A stretch of 64,000 nucleotides of DNA, taken from the NCBI GenBank assembly GCA_963725655.1, contig CAVRYY010000001.1, forward strand, positions 2,418,001 to 2,482,000. The letters run 5' to 3'. The notes beneath the pieces were generated by a model, which did no database searches, had not been told where the DNA came from, and was given only the letters and a program-made list of their open reading frames with translations. Position numbers and translations under genes: made by a program. The stretch is from CAVRXT01 sp963725655 (GTDB lineage: Bacteria > Acidobacteriota > Terriglobia > Acidiferrales > UBA7541). This document shows positions 26,399-36,116 of this stretch, one piece after another; the stretch's first letter is position 1, and each line of letters opens with the position of its first letter.

Positions 26399-27670
26399 AT
26401 GCGCTGGATGCTGCCCATACTCGCTGGAATTACACTGCTGCTGCCGATTGGCGTGAATGCCGACGAACTGCATTTGAAGGACGGTTCGGTAGTCACCGGG
26501 ACGGTGGTGGGCTATGAGCAGGATTCCTTCCGCGTGAAGACGAGTTGGGGCTACGCAGAAATTCGTAAGGATCAGGTGGCGCAGATTGTGATTGGCAGCA
26601 GCACCACCGACGCATCGGACGCCGCGGCAGCCGCCGCGCACAAACCGTCAGCAGCGAAAAAATCAACGGCGGCGCCGGCCCTGATTTCTCCGTCCACGCC
26701 GCCTGCATCGGCACCGGGTTCGTCCCCGACGGATGGCTCGCCGCCGGCAAAGGGACACCTTCTGGTTCGCGCGGTCGTGTCATCCCCTAGTACATCTCCG
26801 GTAGCCGGCACGGACTCCGCGGCGGCGAAGCTCGCCGCCACATCACCCGCGCGGCCGCAAGCGGACCCAAAGCCGATTGCGGAGAGCGCTGGCACGCCTC
26901 CGCCCACCGACAAGCTCCTGGTTAGCCCAGGTAATCCTGCACCGGATTCGGGCACGAAGGGTAATAGCGGCTCGGCCCGCGTCTCCGCCAGCACCGGCTC
27001 AGCTAGTGGCAGCGCCGCGCCAGCACCTGCGAAGACGGATCCGGGGACTCCGCCAGCCACCGTGGTGAAGGCCAAGCTTGGTTCACCACCTCCAGCCGCC
27101 CAAAGCGCGGTCGCAGCCAGCGGCGCGGATGAGACGGCGGCCACTGCCGCGGCGAAACGGGCGAAGGCCACGCCTGCTCCCGAACCGGTCCGCGAAACGA
27201 TTGCCGGCAACGAGTACACCAACGAGACGTACGGATTCCATATGTACAAACCGCCCGACTGGCAGCTAAACGCCGCCGCGCGGAAAATGATGCCCGGCGC
27301 CATTGCGGCGCTTGGAACTGCCAATGAGAAAACTTATTTCTTCATTGGGCTCGAACCCGCACACGGAGCTCTGGCGGAAAACCTGGCAGAAGCGGATAAA
27401 CGGCTGCGGGGTATTTTGGAAAACTATCGGGCGATGGGCGACCGGCAGGTGACGATCTCAGGCGCGCCGGCAACGGAGCGCCGTTTTCGAGGTTCGGTGG
27501 ACGGCAAAGACTGGACCGGAATCGTTGCGGTACTTCCCCGCGCCAACCAACTCTTCACCGTTTTCGGAATCACCTACGCCGATTCCGACCTGGCCGGGCA
27601 AATCCAGGAAAACGTAATTCGCCGCGCCATCGACAGCCTGGTTTTCACCACCGCTAGCGCGGGGCGCTAA
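26399..27670 (+). CDS. Exported Ala/Pro-rich protein with two end domains
   Basis: A 423-residue protein. Residues 1 to about 21 are a signal peptide ending in VNADE. The segment LHLKDGSVVTGTVVGYEQD with the following beta-rich stretch looks like a small SH3-type barrel seen in periplasmic proteins. Residues about 80-275 are a low-complexity linker rich in Ala, Pro, Ser and Thr. The last 150 residues form a compact domain starting YTNETYGFHMYKPPDWQLN, like PsbP/DUF1795-type secreted domains. The ATG at 26399 was preferred to a TTG four codons upstream. Function is unknown. Confidence 0.7.
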   Translation: MRWMLPILAGITLLLPIGVNADELHLKDGSVVTGTVVGYEQDSFRVKTSWGYAEIRKDQVAQIVIGSSTTDASDAAAAAAHKPSAAKKSTAAPALISPSTPPASAPGSSPTDGSPPAKGHLLVRAVVSSPSTSPVAGTDSAAAKLAATSPARPQADPKPIAESAGTPPPTDKLLVSPGNPAPDSGTKGNSGSARVSASTGSASGSAAPAPAKTDPGTPPATVVKAKLGSPPPAAQSAVAASGADETAATAAAKRAKATPAPEPVRETIAGNEYTNETYGFHMYKPPDWQLNAAARKMMPGAIAALGTANEKTYFFIGLEPAHGALAENLAEADKRLRGILENYRAMGDRQVTISGAPATERRFRGSVDGKDWTGIVAVLPRANQLFTVFGITYADSDLAGQIQENVIRRAIDSLVFTTASAGR

Positions 27671-27679
27671 AAACAACGC

Positions 27680-29128
27680 TTAGAACTTGGTTACTTCAGA
27701 AAAATGAAAGTCGCGGACTTTCATCGCCGGCACTACCATCTCGAACGACTCTTCGCCCGCCACCCGCACCGCTGGCCCGAGCATTTCCACCTTCGATAGC
27801 ATCTCGATGATGCTCTGATTGAACCGGAAATTACGGATGCCACCCACGATGCGCCCATCTTCCACCAGGAACGTACCGTCACGGGTCATCCCGGTGAGAA
27901 CCTTTTCGTAGGGATCCACTTCGCGAATGTACCAGACGCGGGTGGCCAGGATGCCGCGCTCGGTGGAACGAACCATGTCGTCCACCGAAGAATTTCCTCC
28001 CGCGAAAACCAGGTTCATCGGCGCTTCGCCATATTCATTCGGCAGCGCGAATCCGTGCCCGGTGGGCTTGGCCTTCATCTTCTGCGCGGTGTCGCGCGAA
28101 TACACCAGGTTGCGCGGCACGCCGGACTCAACCAGCGCCACTTTCTGCCGCGGCAGGCCTTCGCCGTCGAATGGCGCACCGAGCTGCATCGGGTGAGTGA
28201 CGTCGTCCCACATCGAGATATTGTCGCCGAAGAGTTTTTTGCCCATGCGGCCGGTGAGGCAGGAGCGCTGATCGGCTACCGCAGTCCCGGCAAAATCGTA
28301 AAACAGGAAGCCCACTAGATCGAGCACCGCGGCCGGTTCGAGGATCGCGGTGTAGTGCCCGGGCTTAACTTCCCGCGGCGCGCGCGATGCTTGCGATTTC
28401 TGGCTGGCGCGGGCGGCTAACGCCTCCGGATCGATCTCGCTGATCCGCGGCGAATTGGATTTTGCCCATCCCGAGGAGTCACTTTCCAAAAACGTGACCG
28501 AAAACTCGGCGCGGGTCTGCTGGTAGTGGGCGAAAAGCCCGCTGGAATTCGCCAGCGCCGTTTCCAACATTCCACTGCTGAAAATTCCCGCGGCGGTTTG
28601 CTTCTGCTTGGCCGCGAACTTGCACACTTTGGCCACGGCGCGCGCCCGCAGTTCGGGAGTCGCCGCGGCGGTTTCTTCGAAGAATCGGTCCACCTTGGCA
28701 TACTTTTGCTTGCGAACCATCGGCAGCAGGCTCGGGTTGCGGGGAACGCAGCGCGCCAGGTCCAGCGCGGACTGCACCACCCTCCGCAGCGACGCTTCGT
28801 CGGTCTTGTTGGTGGAAGAGCGCGCGGTGCGGCCGTCCACCACCGCACGAACTGACACCTGCACCAACTGCTCGGCCACGCTCTGATGAATGGTGTTGTT
28901 GGCGAAGCGGGTGAGCGCGTCGGAGACCACCGAGATATCCACTTCGGTCTCGTCCGCGTGGCTCAACTTCAAAACTCGCTCGGCAATCTCGTGCAGCGCC
29001 GCAGCGCCCAGCCGATGGTCCACTACGCCGGAGCGATAGCTCTTCTGCTTGGCAGCCGACACGCTGGACGCTTGCGCGCCGCCGGACGCCTGGTGAGACC
29101 GCTTCGATTTGGACTTTTTCGCGGCCAT
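27680..29128 (-). CDS. TldD/PmbA family protein (TldE-like)
   Basis: A 482-residue partner of the TldD metalloprotease. A Lys/Ser-rich lead of about 40 residues precedes the family domain, which shows EVDISVVSDALTRFANNTIH and SVRAVVDGRTARSSTNK. It lacks the HExxxH zinc motif, as expected for the TldE/PmbA half of the heterodimer, and ends in the family C-terminal domain (GTFLVEDGRIVGGIRNFRFN). Its ATG overlaps the tldD stop by one base (TAATG), so the two are translated together. TldD/TldE process small peptides and help in maturation of modified peptides. Confidence 0.92.
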   Translation of the reverse strand: MAAKKSKSKRSHQASGGAQASSVSAAKQKSYRSGVVDHRLGAAALHEIAERVLKLSHADETEVDISVVSDALTRFANNTIHQSVAEQLVQVSVRAVVDGRTARSSTNKTDEASLRRVVQSALDLARCVPRNPSLLPMVRKQKYAKVDRFFEETAAATPELRARAVAKVCKFAAKQKQTAAGIFSSGMLETALANSSGLFAHYQQTRAEFSVTFLESDSSGWAKSNSPRISEIDPEALAARASQKSQASRAPREVKPGHYTAILEPAAVLDLVGFLFYDFAGTAVADQRSCLTGRMGKKLFGDNISMWDDVTHPMQLGAPFDGEGLPRQKVALVESGVPRNLVYSRDTAQKMKAKPTGHGFALPNEYGEAPMNLVFAGGNSSVDDMVRSTERGILATRVWYIREVDPYEKVLTGMTRDGTFLVEDGRIVGGIRNFRFNQSIIEMLSKVEMLGPAVRVAGEESFEMVVPAMKVRDFHFSEVTKF

Positions 29129-30585
29129 TAGTGGGAGAAAGCTACTCCAACCTTGATATTGCGGAATCGCGCCGGTGATGCGCCGTGCCCGGTGCCCATG
29201 GTCTGCATCGGCTGGCCCTTCCCGCAGTTCGGTGTGCCCCACAGCGTCCAATCCTCGCGCCCGCAGATCGCGTCGCAGCTTTGCCAGAACTCGGTGGTGA
29301 TTCCGCTGTAGCTGGGATTCTTGATCATCCGGCCCTTCTTGCCATTCTTGATTTCCCAGCCAATTTCCGTGGAAAACTGAAAATGATAGCGGCGGTCGTC
29401 GATCGACCACGAGCGATTGGTTTCCATCAGGATCGCGTCGTCGGTGTCGGAGATCATGTCGTTGTAATTCCAGGTGCCCGGCAGCAAGCTGATGTTGGTC
29501 ATGCGGATCATCGGCAGGCGGTTCCAGCTCTCAGTGCGCATGGTGCCGTTCGAGAAGTTTTCTCCGATATCCAGCGCGGTCTCGCGATTGCTCAAATACC
29601 CGGTGAACTGCCCTGCGGAAATCACCGGCGTACATTGCGCGCGGACGCCTTCATCGTCGTATCCGAATGTTCCCAGCCCAGGACCGTGCTCCAGGCGCGC
29701 GTCCGCCACCACGTTGACGATGTCCGACGCGTAACGCAGATTGCGCAGCTTATCCACGGTAAGAAAACTCATGCCCGCAAAATTCGCTTCCATCCCCAGT
29801 ACGCGGTCCAGCTCGATGGGATGACCGACCGATTCGTGGATCTGCAGGCCCAATTGCGCGCTGCCCAGGATGATGGTCTGAGTTCCTTCGGGGCATTGAA
29901 TCGCGCTGTGCAGCGCGACGGCTTCCTCTGCCACTCGCGTGGCGTTGCCGGGCAAATCCATCGCTTCCACCAATTCGTAGCCCTGCAGCATGTGCTGGCC
30001 GCCAAAACTGTTGGGATAGGAGCGTTTCTGGATCTCCTTGCCCTTGAAACTGGTGGCCACGATTCCCGCGCCGGACTGCACCTTCACCTGATGGATGGCC
30101 GAGCCGATGCTCGACGCGAAAAATTGCTCGATGCGCCGGAACGACATCGAACCCTCCGCCACGGTGATGCCTTTCACTCTGCGCATTTCCTTGTCGGCGG
30201 CCAGCAGCAACTCGAGCTGGCTTTCGATGGAAATGCGGAACGGATCTTTGATGTAGGGATTCTGCCAGGTATCTACGTACGCCTGCACCGGCGTCATCTG
30301 AACATTTTTAATCTTGGCCAGCGCGGAAGCCCGGGCGATCGATACCGCCTGCGCCGCGCACGTTTCGATTCCTTCGCGGGTGAGCCGATCGGTGGCCGCG
30401 AAACCCCACGCGCCGCTGGCCACCACGCGAATCCCAATGCCAAGCGATTCGCTTTCCACAAGCGTGCCAATCTCACCGTTCTTGGTGGAAAGGTCGCGCT
30501 GGCGGATGTCCATCACGCGAGCGTCGGCATACGTGGCGCCACGCTGCTTCGCGGTGTCGATTGCCCAGTTTGCCCAGTCTTGCAT
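29128..30585 (-). CDS. tldD: TldD family metalloprotease
   Basis: The catalytic half of the TldD/TldE protease. In this 485-residue protein the zinc motif HESVGH is intact near residue 256, and the C-terminal PNCGKGQP and later part match the family. It is followed directly by the TldE-like gene. The series metK-ahcY-tldD-tldE runs on one strand, with 84 bases between ahcY and tldD. No clear substrate peptide gene was seen nearby. Confidence 0.92.
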   Translation of the reverse strand: MQDWANWAIDTAKQRGATYADARVMDIRQRDLSTKNGEIGTLVESESLGIGIRVVASGAWGFAATDRLTREGIETCAAQAVSIARASALAKIKNVQMTPVQAYVDTWQNPYIKDPFRISIESQLELLLAADKEMRRVKGITVAEGSMSFRRIEQFFASSIGSAIHQVKVQSGAGIVATSFKGKEIQKRSYPNSFGGQHMLQGYELVEAMDLPGNATRVAEEAVALHSAIQCPEGTQTIILGSAQLGLQIHESVGHPIELDRVLGMEANFAGMSFLTVDKLRNLRYASDIVNVVADARLEHGPGLGTFGYDDEGVRAQCTPVISAGQFTGYLSNRETALDIGENFSNGTMRTESWNRLPMIRMTNISLLPGTWNYNDMISDTDDAILMETNRSWSIDDRRYHFQFSTEIGWEIKNGKKGRMIKNPSYSGITTEFWQSCDAICGREDWTLWGTPNCGKGQPMQTMGTGHGASPARFRNIKVGVAFSH

Positions 30586-30669
30586 GTTTGTTCAGGAAGT
30601 GTTTCCAGCCGCGCTCAGCGCTCTATGCGATCGGCGCCGAGCCGCGGCTAGAAAGAAAGGAGAAGAAAA

Positions 30670-31947
30670 CTAGGTGCCCTCGTTCCAGGAGGCCAGATAG
30701 TGCTCCTGCTCGGGGGTCAGCTTGTCGATGTTCACGTTCATGGATTCCAGCTTCAACTTGGCGATTTGCCGATCGATCGGTTCGGGCACGCTGTAGACCT
30801 GCGGTTCGAGCGTGCTGGCGTTCTTGAGCAGGTATTCCACCGAGAGCGCCTGGTTCGCAAAGCTCATATCCATCACCACCGCTGGGTGCCCTTCCGCTGC
30901 GGCCAAGTTGATCAAGCGGCCTTCGCCGAGCAGATAAACGCGATGGCCGCCGGCCTTCATGACGTATTCCTCAACGAACGGACGCGCCGGACGATGAGAA
31001 GTAGCCATCTTTTCCAGCGCTGGGATATCGATCTCCACGTTGAAGTGGCCGGAATTGCAGATCACCGCGCCGTCCTTCATTTTCTCGAAGTGCTCGCCGG
31101 AGAGAACGCCCTTGTTGCCGGTGACAGTAATGAAGATGTCTCCGATTTTGGCGGCGTCGGACATCGGCATCACCCGGAATCCGTCCATGATCGCTTCGAT
31201 TGCGCGAGTCGGATTGATTTCGGTTACCAGTACGTCCGCTCCCAATCCCTTGGCGCGCATTGCCACGCCGCGTCCGCACCACCCGTAACCAGCGACCACC
31301 ACTTTCATGCCGGCGATCAGCAGGTTGGTGGCGCGTATCACGCCGTCAATCGTGGATTGGCCGGTGCCGTAGCGGTTATCGAAGAGGTGCTTGGTGAGCG
31401 CGTCGTTCACCGCGACGATGGGATACTTCAGCGTGCCGTCCTTGGCCATCGCGCGCAGGCGAATCACGCCGGTGGTGGTTTCTTCGGTGCCGGCGATGAC
31501 GTGCTTCACCAGGTCGGTGCGCTTGGTCAGCAGGATGGAGACCAGGTCCGCGCCGTCGTCCAGCGTCACTTGCGGCTGATGGTCCAGGGCCGAACTGATA
31601 TGCGAATAGTAGGTGGCGTTGTCTTCGCCCTTGATCGCGAAGGTCGGAATGCCGTAATCCTTCACCAGCGACGCGGCGACTTCGTCCTGCGTCGAAAGCG
31701 GATTCGAACCGCACAGCACCACGTCCGCGCCGCCGTCACGCAGGGTGATCGCCAGGTTGGCGGTCTCGCTGGTCACATGCAGGCAGGCCGACATGCGAAT
31801 GCCCTTCAGCGGCTGTTCCTTGATGAAGCGCTTGCGGATCAATTGCAGCACGGGCATCTGCTGATTGGCCCATTCGATCTTGCGCTTGCCCTTCTCGGCC
31901 AGCGCGATATCCTTCACATCCCCACCCAATCTGGGCAAAGTTTCCAC
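30670..31947 (-). CDS. ahcY: Adenosylhomocysteinase
   Basis: Hydrolyses S-adenosylhomocysteine to homocysteine and adenosine, recycling the product of SAM-dependent methylation. The 425-residue enzyme has SACLHVTSETANLAITL in the substrate domain, the NAD-binding VVAGYGWCGRGVAMRAKGLG, and NSGHFNVEID. The start is GTG, preceded by GAGAGGAAACTC. It follows metK by 44 bases, so SAM synthesis and SAH removal are co-transcribed. Confidence 0.97.
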   Translation of the reverse strand: METLPRLGGDVKDIALAEKGKRKIEWANQQMPVLQLIRKRFIKEQPLKGIRMSACLHVTSETANLAITLRDGGADVVLCGSNPLSTQDEVAASLVKDYGIPTFAIKGEDNATYYSHISSALDHQPQVTLDDGADLVSILLTKRTDLVKHVIAGTEETTTGVIRLRAMAKDGTLKYPIVAVNDALTKHLFDNRYGTGQSTIDGVIRATNLLIAGMKVVVAGYGWCGRGVAMRAKGLGADVLVTEINPTRAIEAIMDGFRVMPMSDAAKIGDIFITVTGNKGVLSGEHFEKMKDGAVICNSGHFNVEIDIPALEKMATSHRPARPFVEEYVMKAGGHRVYLLGEGRLINLAAAEGHPAVVMDMSFANQALSVEYLLKNASTLEPQVYSVPEPIDRQIAKLKLESMNVNIDKLTPEQEHYLASWNEGT

Positions 31948-31991
31948 GAGTTTCCTCTCAAATCGTTCTGGATTTTAAATTTTAAATTCGG

Positions 31992-33164
31992 TTAGACAGC
32001 CACAGCGCCGCGGGCTACCGCTTCTTTGCGGATGCTCTCGGCCTTATCGGTGCGCTCCCACGTGAAGCCTGGTCCGGTGCGGCCAAAATGGCCAAAGGCT
32101 GCCGTTGCGCGGTAAATGGGCCGGCGGAGGTCCAACGCTTCAATAATGCCGGCAGGGGTTAGCTTGAAATTCGCGCGGATCAGTTCGGTAATCAGCGCAT
32201 CGGGGATGGTTCCGGTGCCGAAGGTGTCCGCCATCACAGAAACCGGCTCGGCCACGCCAATCGCGTACGCCAGCTGGATTTCCACTTTGCGGGCCACTCC
32301 GGACGCCACGATATTCTTGGCCACGTACCGCGCCATATAGCAGGCCGAGCGGTCTACCTTGGTCGGGTCCTTGCCGGAAAACGCGCCGCCACCGTGGCGG
32401 GCGTAGCCACCGTAGGTGTCCACGATGATTTTCCGTCCGGTCAATCCGGCATCGCCCATCGGTCCGCCAACCACGAAGCGTCCGGTAGGGTTGATATGAA
32501 ATTTGGTGTTTTTATCGGTCATTGCGGCGGGAATCACGGGTTTAATTACCTCTTCCATGATCGCTTCGCGGAGCTTTTCGTTGCTGACCGAGTCGCTGTG
32601 CTGCGTGGAGATGACTACCGTATCCACTCGCTTCGGGCGTCCTCCCACGTATTCCACGGTCACCTGGGACTTGCCGTCGGGCCGCAGGAAATCCACTACG
32701 CCTTTGCGCCGCGTCTCGGAGAGCCGCTGCGCCAGGCGGTGCGCCAGTTGAATGGGCATGGGCATCAACTCTTCGGTCTCATCGCAGGCGAACCCAAACA
32801 TCAGGCCCTGATCGCCGGCGCCGCCGGTGTCAACGCCCATGGAGATGTCCGGCGACTGCTTATGGATCGAGGAAAGAACCGCGCAGGTGTCCGCGTCGAA
32901 ACCATACTTGGCGCGGGTGTAACCGACGTCGCGGATCACTTCCCGGGCGATATCGCTAAAGTCCACGTAGGTATTGGTGGTGATTTCGCCTGCCACCAGC
33001 ACCATTCCGGTAGTGACCAGTGTTTCACAAGCCACCCGGCTGCGCGGGTCGTCTTTCAGGACCGCGTCGAGAACTGCATCGGAAATCTGGTCGGCGATTT
33101 TATCGGGATGGCCCTCGGTAACAGACTCCGAGGTAAAGAGATGCGTCTGTAAAGGGGATGTCAA
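31992..33164 (-). CDS. metK: S-adenosylmethionine synthetase
   Basis: Makes SAM from methionine and ATP. The 390-residue protein carries TSESVTEGHPDKIADQISDA at the N-terminus, the P-loop GGGAFSGKDPTKVDRSA, and FGHFGR near the C-terminus. The start is TTG with AGGAG seven bases upstream, which decides it; the next ATG would remove the conserved N-terminus. No SAM riboswitch was recognised in the 195-base leader. Confidence 0.97.
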   Translation of the reverse strand: MTSPLQTHLFTSESVTEGHPDKIADQISDAVLDAVLKDDPRSRVACETLVTTGMVLVAGEITTNTYVDFSDIAREVIRDVGYTRAKYGFDADTCAVLSSIHKQSPDISMGVDTGGAGDQGLMFGFACDETEELMPMPIQLAHRLAQRLSETRRKGVVDFLRPDGKSQVTVEYVGGRPKRVDTVVISTQHSDSVSNEKLREAIMEEVIKPVIPAAMTDKNTKFHINPTGRFVVGGPMGDAGLTGRKIIVDTYGGYARHGGGAFSGKDPTKVDRSACYMARYVAKNIVASGVARKVEIQLAYAIGVAEPVSVMADTFGTGTIPDALITELIRANFKLTPAGIIEALDLRRPIYRATAAFGHFGRTGPGFTWERTDKAESIRKEAVARGAVAV

Positions 33165-33359
33165 AACGTCGCTCCTAAGGTGATGCCTATGTCGCCCAGG
33201 GACTGTCGAGAGTGTGCAAATTCAAGTACAAAATCGGGTAAAATCCAACGCTAGCATAGGCTTATGGGGCTGTCAATCAAACGGCGCTAAAGGGTAAATT
33301 GGTGCTTCCAAGTGTGAGAAATGGGGGTCGAACGTCGCCCCTGCCATGGTGGTGTTCAG

Positions 33360-34518
33360 CTAGTCGTCGTCCGCCGTGGCCGCCGGACCCTTGCCGTTGC
33401 CCAGGCGGCGCGAGAGTAGATATGCCCGGATGAACGAATCGATGTCCCCGTCCAGTACTCGATCCACGTCGCCGCGCTCGGCCTTGGTGCGGTGATCCTT
33501 AATAAGCTGGTAGGGCTGCAGGGTATAGGAACGAATCTGACTCCCGAAAGCAATCTCGGGTTTGGAGGCGTCCAGCTTCTGCAGTTCCCCGCGGCGTTTG
33601 TCCAGCTCCCGCTCGTAAAGATGAGACCGCAGAACCTTCATCGCGGTTTCGCGGTTTTTGTGCTGGCTGCGCTCGTTTTGGCAGGTAACCACGATTCCGG
33701 TCGGTAGGTGGGTGAAACGCACCGCGGACTCGACTTTGTTGACGTTCTGGCCGCCGTGGCCGCCGGCGCGAAACGTGTCAATCCGCAAATCCTCGGGCTT
33801 CACTACAATTTCGATCTTGTCGTCAATTTCTGGGATGACAAACACCGACGCGAACGAGGTATGCCGCCGCGCGGCCTGGTCGAACGGAGAAATGCGCACC
33901 AGCCGGTGCACCCCACTCTCCCCGGCCAGCAGACCGTAGGCATTCTCGCCTTCCACTTGAATAGTAGCCGACTTGATCCCCGCTTCTTCCCCCGGCGTCG
34001 AGTCCAGAATGGTAGTTTTCAACCCGCCCCGTTCCGCCCATTTGAGGTACATCCGCAGGAGCATCTCCGCCCAATCCTGGGATTCGGTGCCGCCCGCTCC
34101 CGGCTTGATCGTCACGATGGCGTTCAGGCGGTCGTTTTCACCAGCGAGCAGAGTGCGGGTCTCGAGTTCCGAAACGTAGTTGTTGGTCGCCAGCAGCTCT
34201 TTGGTCACCTCATCCAGCAGCGAATCACGGTTCGCAACGTTGGTTTCCTCGCGCGCCATTTCCAGGAAGGTTTGGAGATCCGCGCTGCTGCTAGCCAGCT
34301 TTTCGTCCGCGGCCACCTGAGCCTCGGCATATTTGCGCCGCTGCAGCAGCGCCTGCGCCTTTTCTTGATTGGACCAAAAGTCGGGTTGGCCGATTTGGGC
34401 TTCGAGTTCGGTCAGCGTTTTGCGGTGTGTAGCGGGGTCAAAGATAGCTCCGCACTAGCCCGATGCGTTTCTGGAGCTCAGTGAGGCGCTGCTGTAGGTC
34501 TTCGAGATGTTCAGCCAT
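33360..34518 (-). CDS. prfB: Peptide chain release factor 2, with programmed +1 frameshift
   Basis: Releases the chain at UGA and UAA. The gene starts at ATG 34518; 26 codons are read to CTT at 34443-34441, followed by an in-frame TGA at 34440-34438. A +1 slip on CTT-TGA-C continues as GAC CCC GCT and gives a product of about 385 residues ending at 33360. GGAG sits three bases upstream of the CTT, as in other prfB frameshift sites. Downstream, the GGQ motif HGGQNVNKVE and the codon-recognition SPF in VRISPFDQAAR are present. The C-terminus is somewhat longer than usual. It follows lnt by 71 bases. Confidence 0.96.
34432..34448 (-). promoter_or_regulatory. prfB programmed frameshift site
   Basis: Minus-strand GCTATCTTTGACCCCGC with the slip codon CTT (34443-34441) and stop TGA (34440-34438), preceded by a GGAG spacer-enhancer. 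Low RF2 slows termination at TGA and favours slippage, giving autoregulation. Confidence 0.93.
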
Positions 34519-34589
34519 GGAATCTAGTATAGGTTAGGATTCCGCGCGCCGCAAAATTCCAGGGCTCGCTTTCTGAAAATGATCCGGTG

Positions 34590-36116
34590 TCAAGAAGCCG
34601 CGGGCTCGCGCTTTGCGAGTCCTATCCCGCCCAAAAGTCCGGACGCGGCCACGCACAGCCACGCAAACCAATCGCCCCAGCGCGCATAGAGCGTACGGTC
34701 GGTGCGAAAATCGTAATGAGCTTCCAGCACTCCGCGGACATCCGTCGGCATGCGATCGATGATGCGGCCATAGGGGTCCACGGCTACCGTGAATCCATTG
34801 TTGGTGTCGCGCAACAGCCAGCGGCGATTCTCGACGGCCCGCACTTGCGCCATCATCAGGTGCTGCTCGGGTGCGGCGGACCGCCCGAACCATCCGTCGT
34901 TCGAAATGGTGATCAGCAGTTCGGCGCCGTTGTCCTCAAAGCGCCTCACTTCCGAAGGGAAGATCGCCTCGTAGCATATAAACACGCCAAACGTGCCGTC
35001 GGGCAGCTTGCCCACTCGATACTCAGTGCCCGGCGTAAAGTCAGCGATATCCGCCGTTAAACGGCCCGCAAATTTGATCCAGCGGCGCAGCGGGACGTAC
35101 TCGCCAAACGGCACCAAATGGATTTTATCGTAGGTAAAGAGCCGCTGGCCCGCAGGATTGAGCAGTGTCGCACTGTTGGTGGCTTCCCACGGTCCTTGGG
35201 GCGCACGTTTCCAATCCACAATGCCCACTAAGAAATCGCTGCCCGAGTCCGCAGCGATGCTCCGTGCGATTCGGGCGAACTTCGGATCCCCCAGACTGAA
35301 CGGGGCCGGTACTTCCGGCCACACGATCAAACCCGGCGATTGCCGCGCGGCGTCCACGCTGATGCGCTCGAGCTCGGCCATCTCTCCGGCGTGAACGTCC
35401 ATCCAATCCGCCGGATAATGCTCAGACTGCGGAAAATCCGTCTGCACCAGGTGGGCGACGTGATGGGCCACCGGAAACGGCACCAGCCGCGAACCCAAAA
35501 AGCTCAGCATCAACAGCGCGACGGTGACGCCGACCAGCACCAGCCGCGGAACGAGCTCTCTTCGCAGAAAGCAATAAACAAGGAATGAGTTGTAGGCGGC
35601 AAGAACGAACGAAAGGCCCCAAATCCCCGTCAAGCTGACCAATTGCAGCAGCACGAATTCACTTTTCGCCGCGTACCCGGTTAAGTTCCAAGGGAAGCCA
35701 ATGTACGGCAGATTGGTGCGGAGGAATTCCAGTGTCACCCACAGAAACGGCGCCAGGCAACACGCGAGCGCCAGACTCCTTCTCCCAACCGCCGCCACCA
35801 GCAGTGTGAACACCGACAGAATGATCCCGCCGGCCAGCCCGATCAAGCACACGATTCCCGCCGACGTTAACGGATCGACATCACCGTACTGGTGTATGAC
35901 CGTAGCGATCCACGTCAGGCAGGTAGGGTAAAACGCCAGGCCATGCAAAAAGCCGCACAGCGCCGCAATCCCCGGACGTGCGCCTAGCGCCGCGAGCATC
36001 AACAACGCGATGCCCACCCATGCCAGGTACGAGAGCTCAAAAGTCGGGAATGAAAGTCCCAGCACTATTCCAGAAGCCAGGGCCAGCAGGAGCCGGTGAA
36101 GCGGTGCGAGATTCAT
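34590..36116 (-). CDS. lnt: Apolipoprotein N-acyltransferase
   Basis: Adds the third acyl chain to lipoproteins in the inner membrane. The 508-residue protein has about eight hydrophobic segments in residues 1-190 and at the end, with a nitrilase-fold domain between. The catalytic triad is visible: glutamate in VWPEVPAPFS, lysine in YDKIHLVPFGEYVP, and cysteine in FICYEAIFPSEVRRF. The start abuts the SPOR gene stop with no gap. It is co-transcribed with SPOR, slipin and prfB. Confidence 0.95.
   Translation of the reverse strand: MNLAPLHRLLLALASGIVLGLSFPTFELSYLAWVGIALLMLAALGARPGIAALCGFLHGLAFYPTCLTWIATVIHQYGDVDPLTSAGIVCLIGLAGGIILSVFTLLVAAVGRRSLALACCLAPFLWVTLEFLRTNLPYIGFPWNLTGYAAKSEFVLLQLVSLTGIWGLSFVLAAYNSFLVYCFLRRELVPRLVLVGVTVALLMLSFLGSRLVPFPVAHHVAHLVQTDFPQSEHYPADWMDVHAGEMAELERISVDAARQSPGLIVWPEVPAPFSLGDPKFARIARSIAADSGSDFLVGIVDWKRAPQGPWEATNSATLLNPAGQRLFTYDKIHLVPFGEYVPLRRWIKFAGRLTADIADFTPGTEYRVGKLPDGTFGVFICYEAIFPSEVRRFEDNGAELLITISNDGWFGRSAAPEQHLMMAQVRAVENRRWLLRDTNNGFTVAVDPYGRIIDRMPTDVRGVLEAHYDFRTDRTLYARWGDWFAWLCVAASGLLGGIGLAKREPAAS

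Noticed and set aside
29185..30651. 488-codon plus-strand open frame
   Set aside because: It is antisense to tldD, which has a clear zinc motif and full family length; the antisense product is Arg/His-rich and unrelated to any known protein.
30700..31995. 431-codon plus-strand open frame
   Set aside because: It is antisense to ahcY along its whole length; open because of GC-rich codon bias.
33165..33359. SAM riboswitch before metK
   Set aside because: No SAM-I, SAM-II or SAH conserved core could be recognised by eye.
34316..34318. GTG start for a short prfB
   Set aside because: Would omit the N-terminal region; an ATG start with a classic frameshift site lies upstream.
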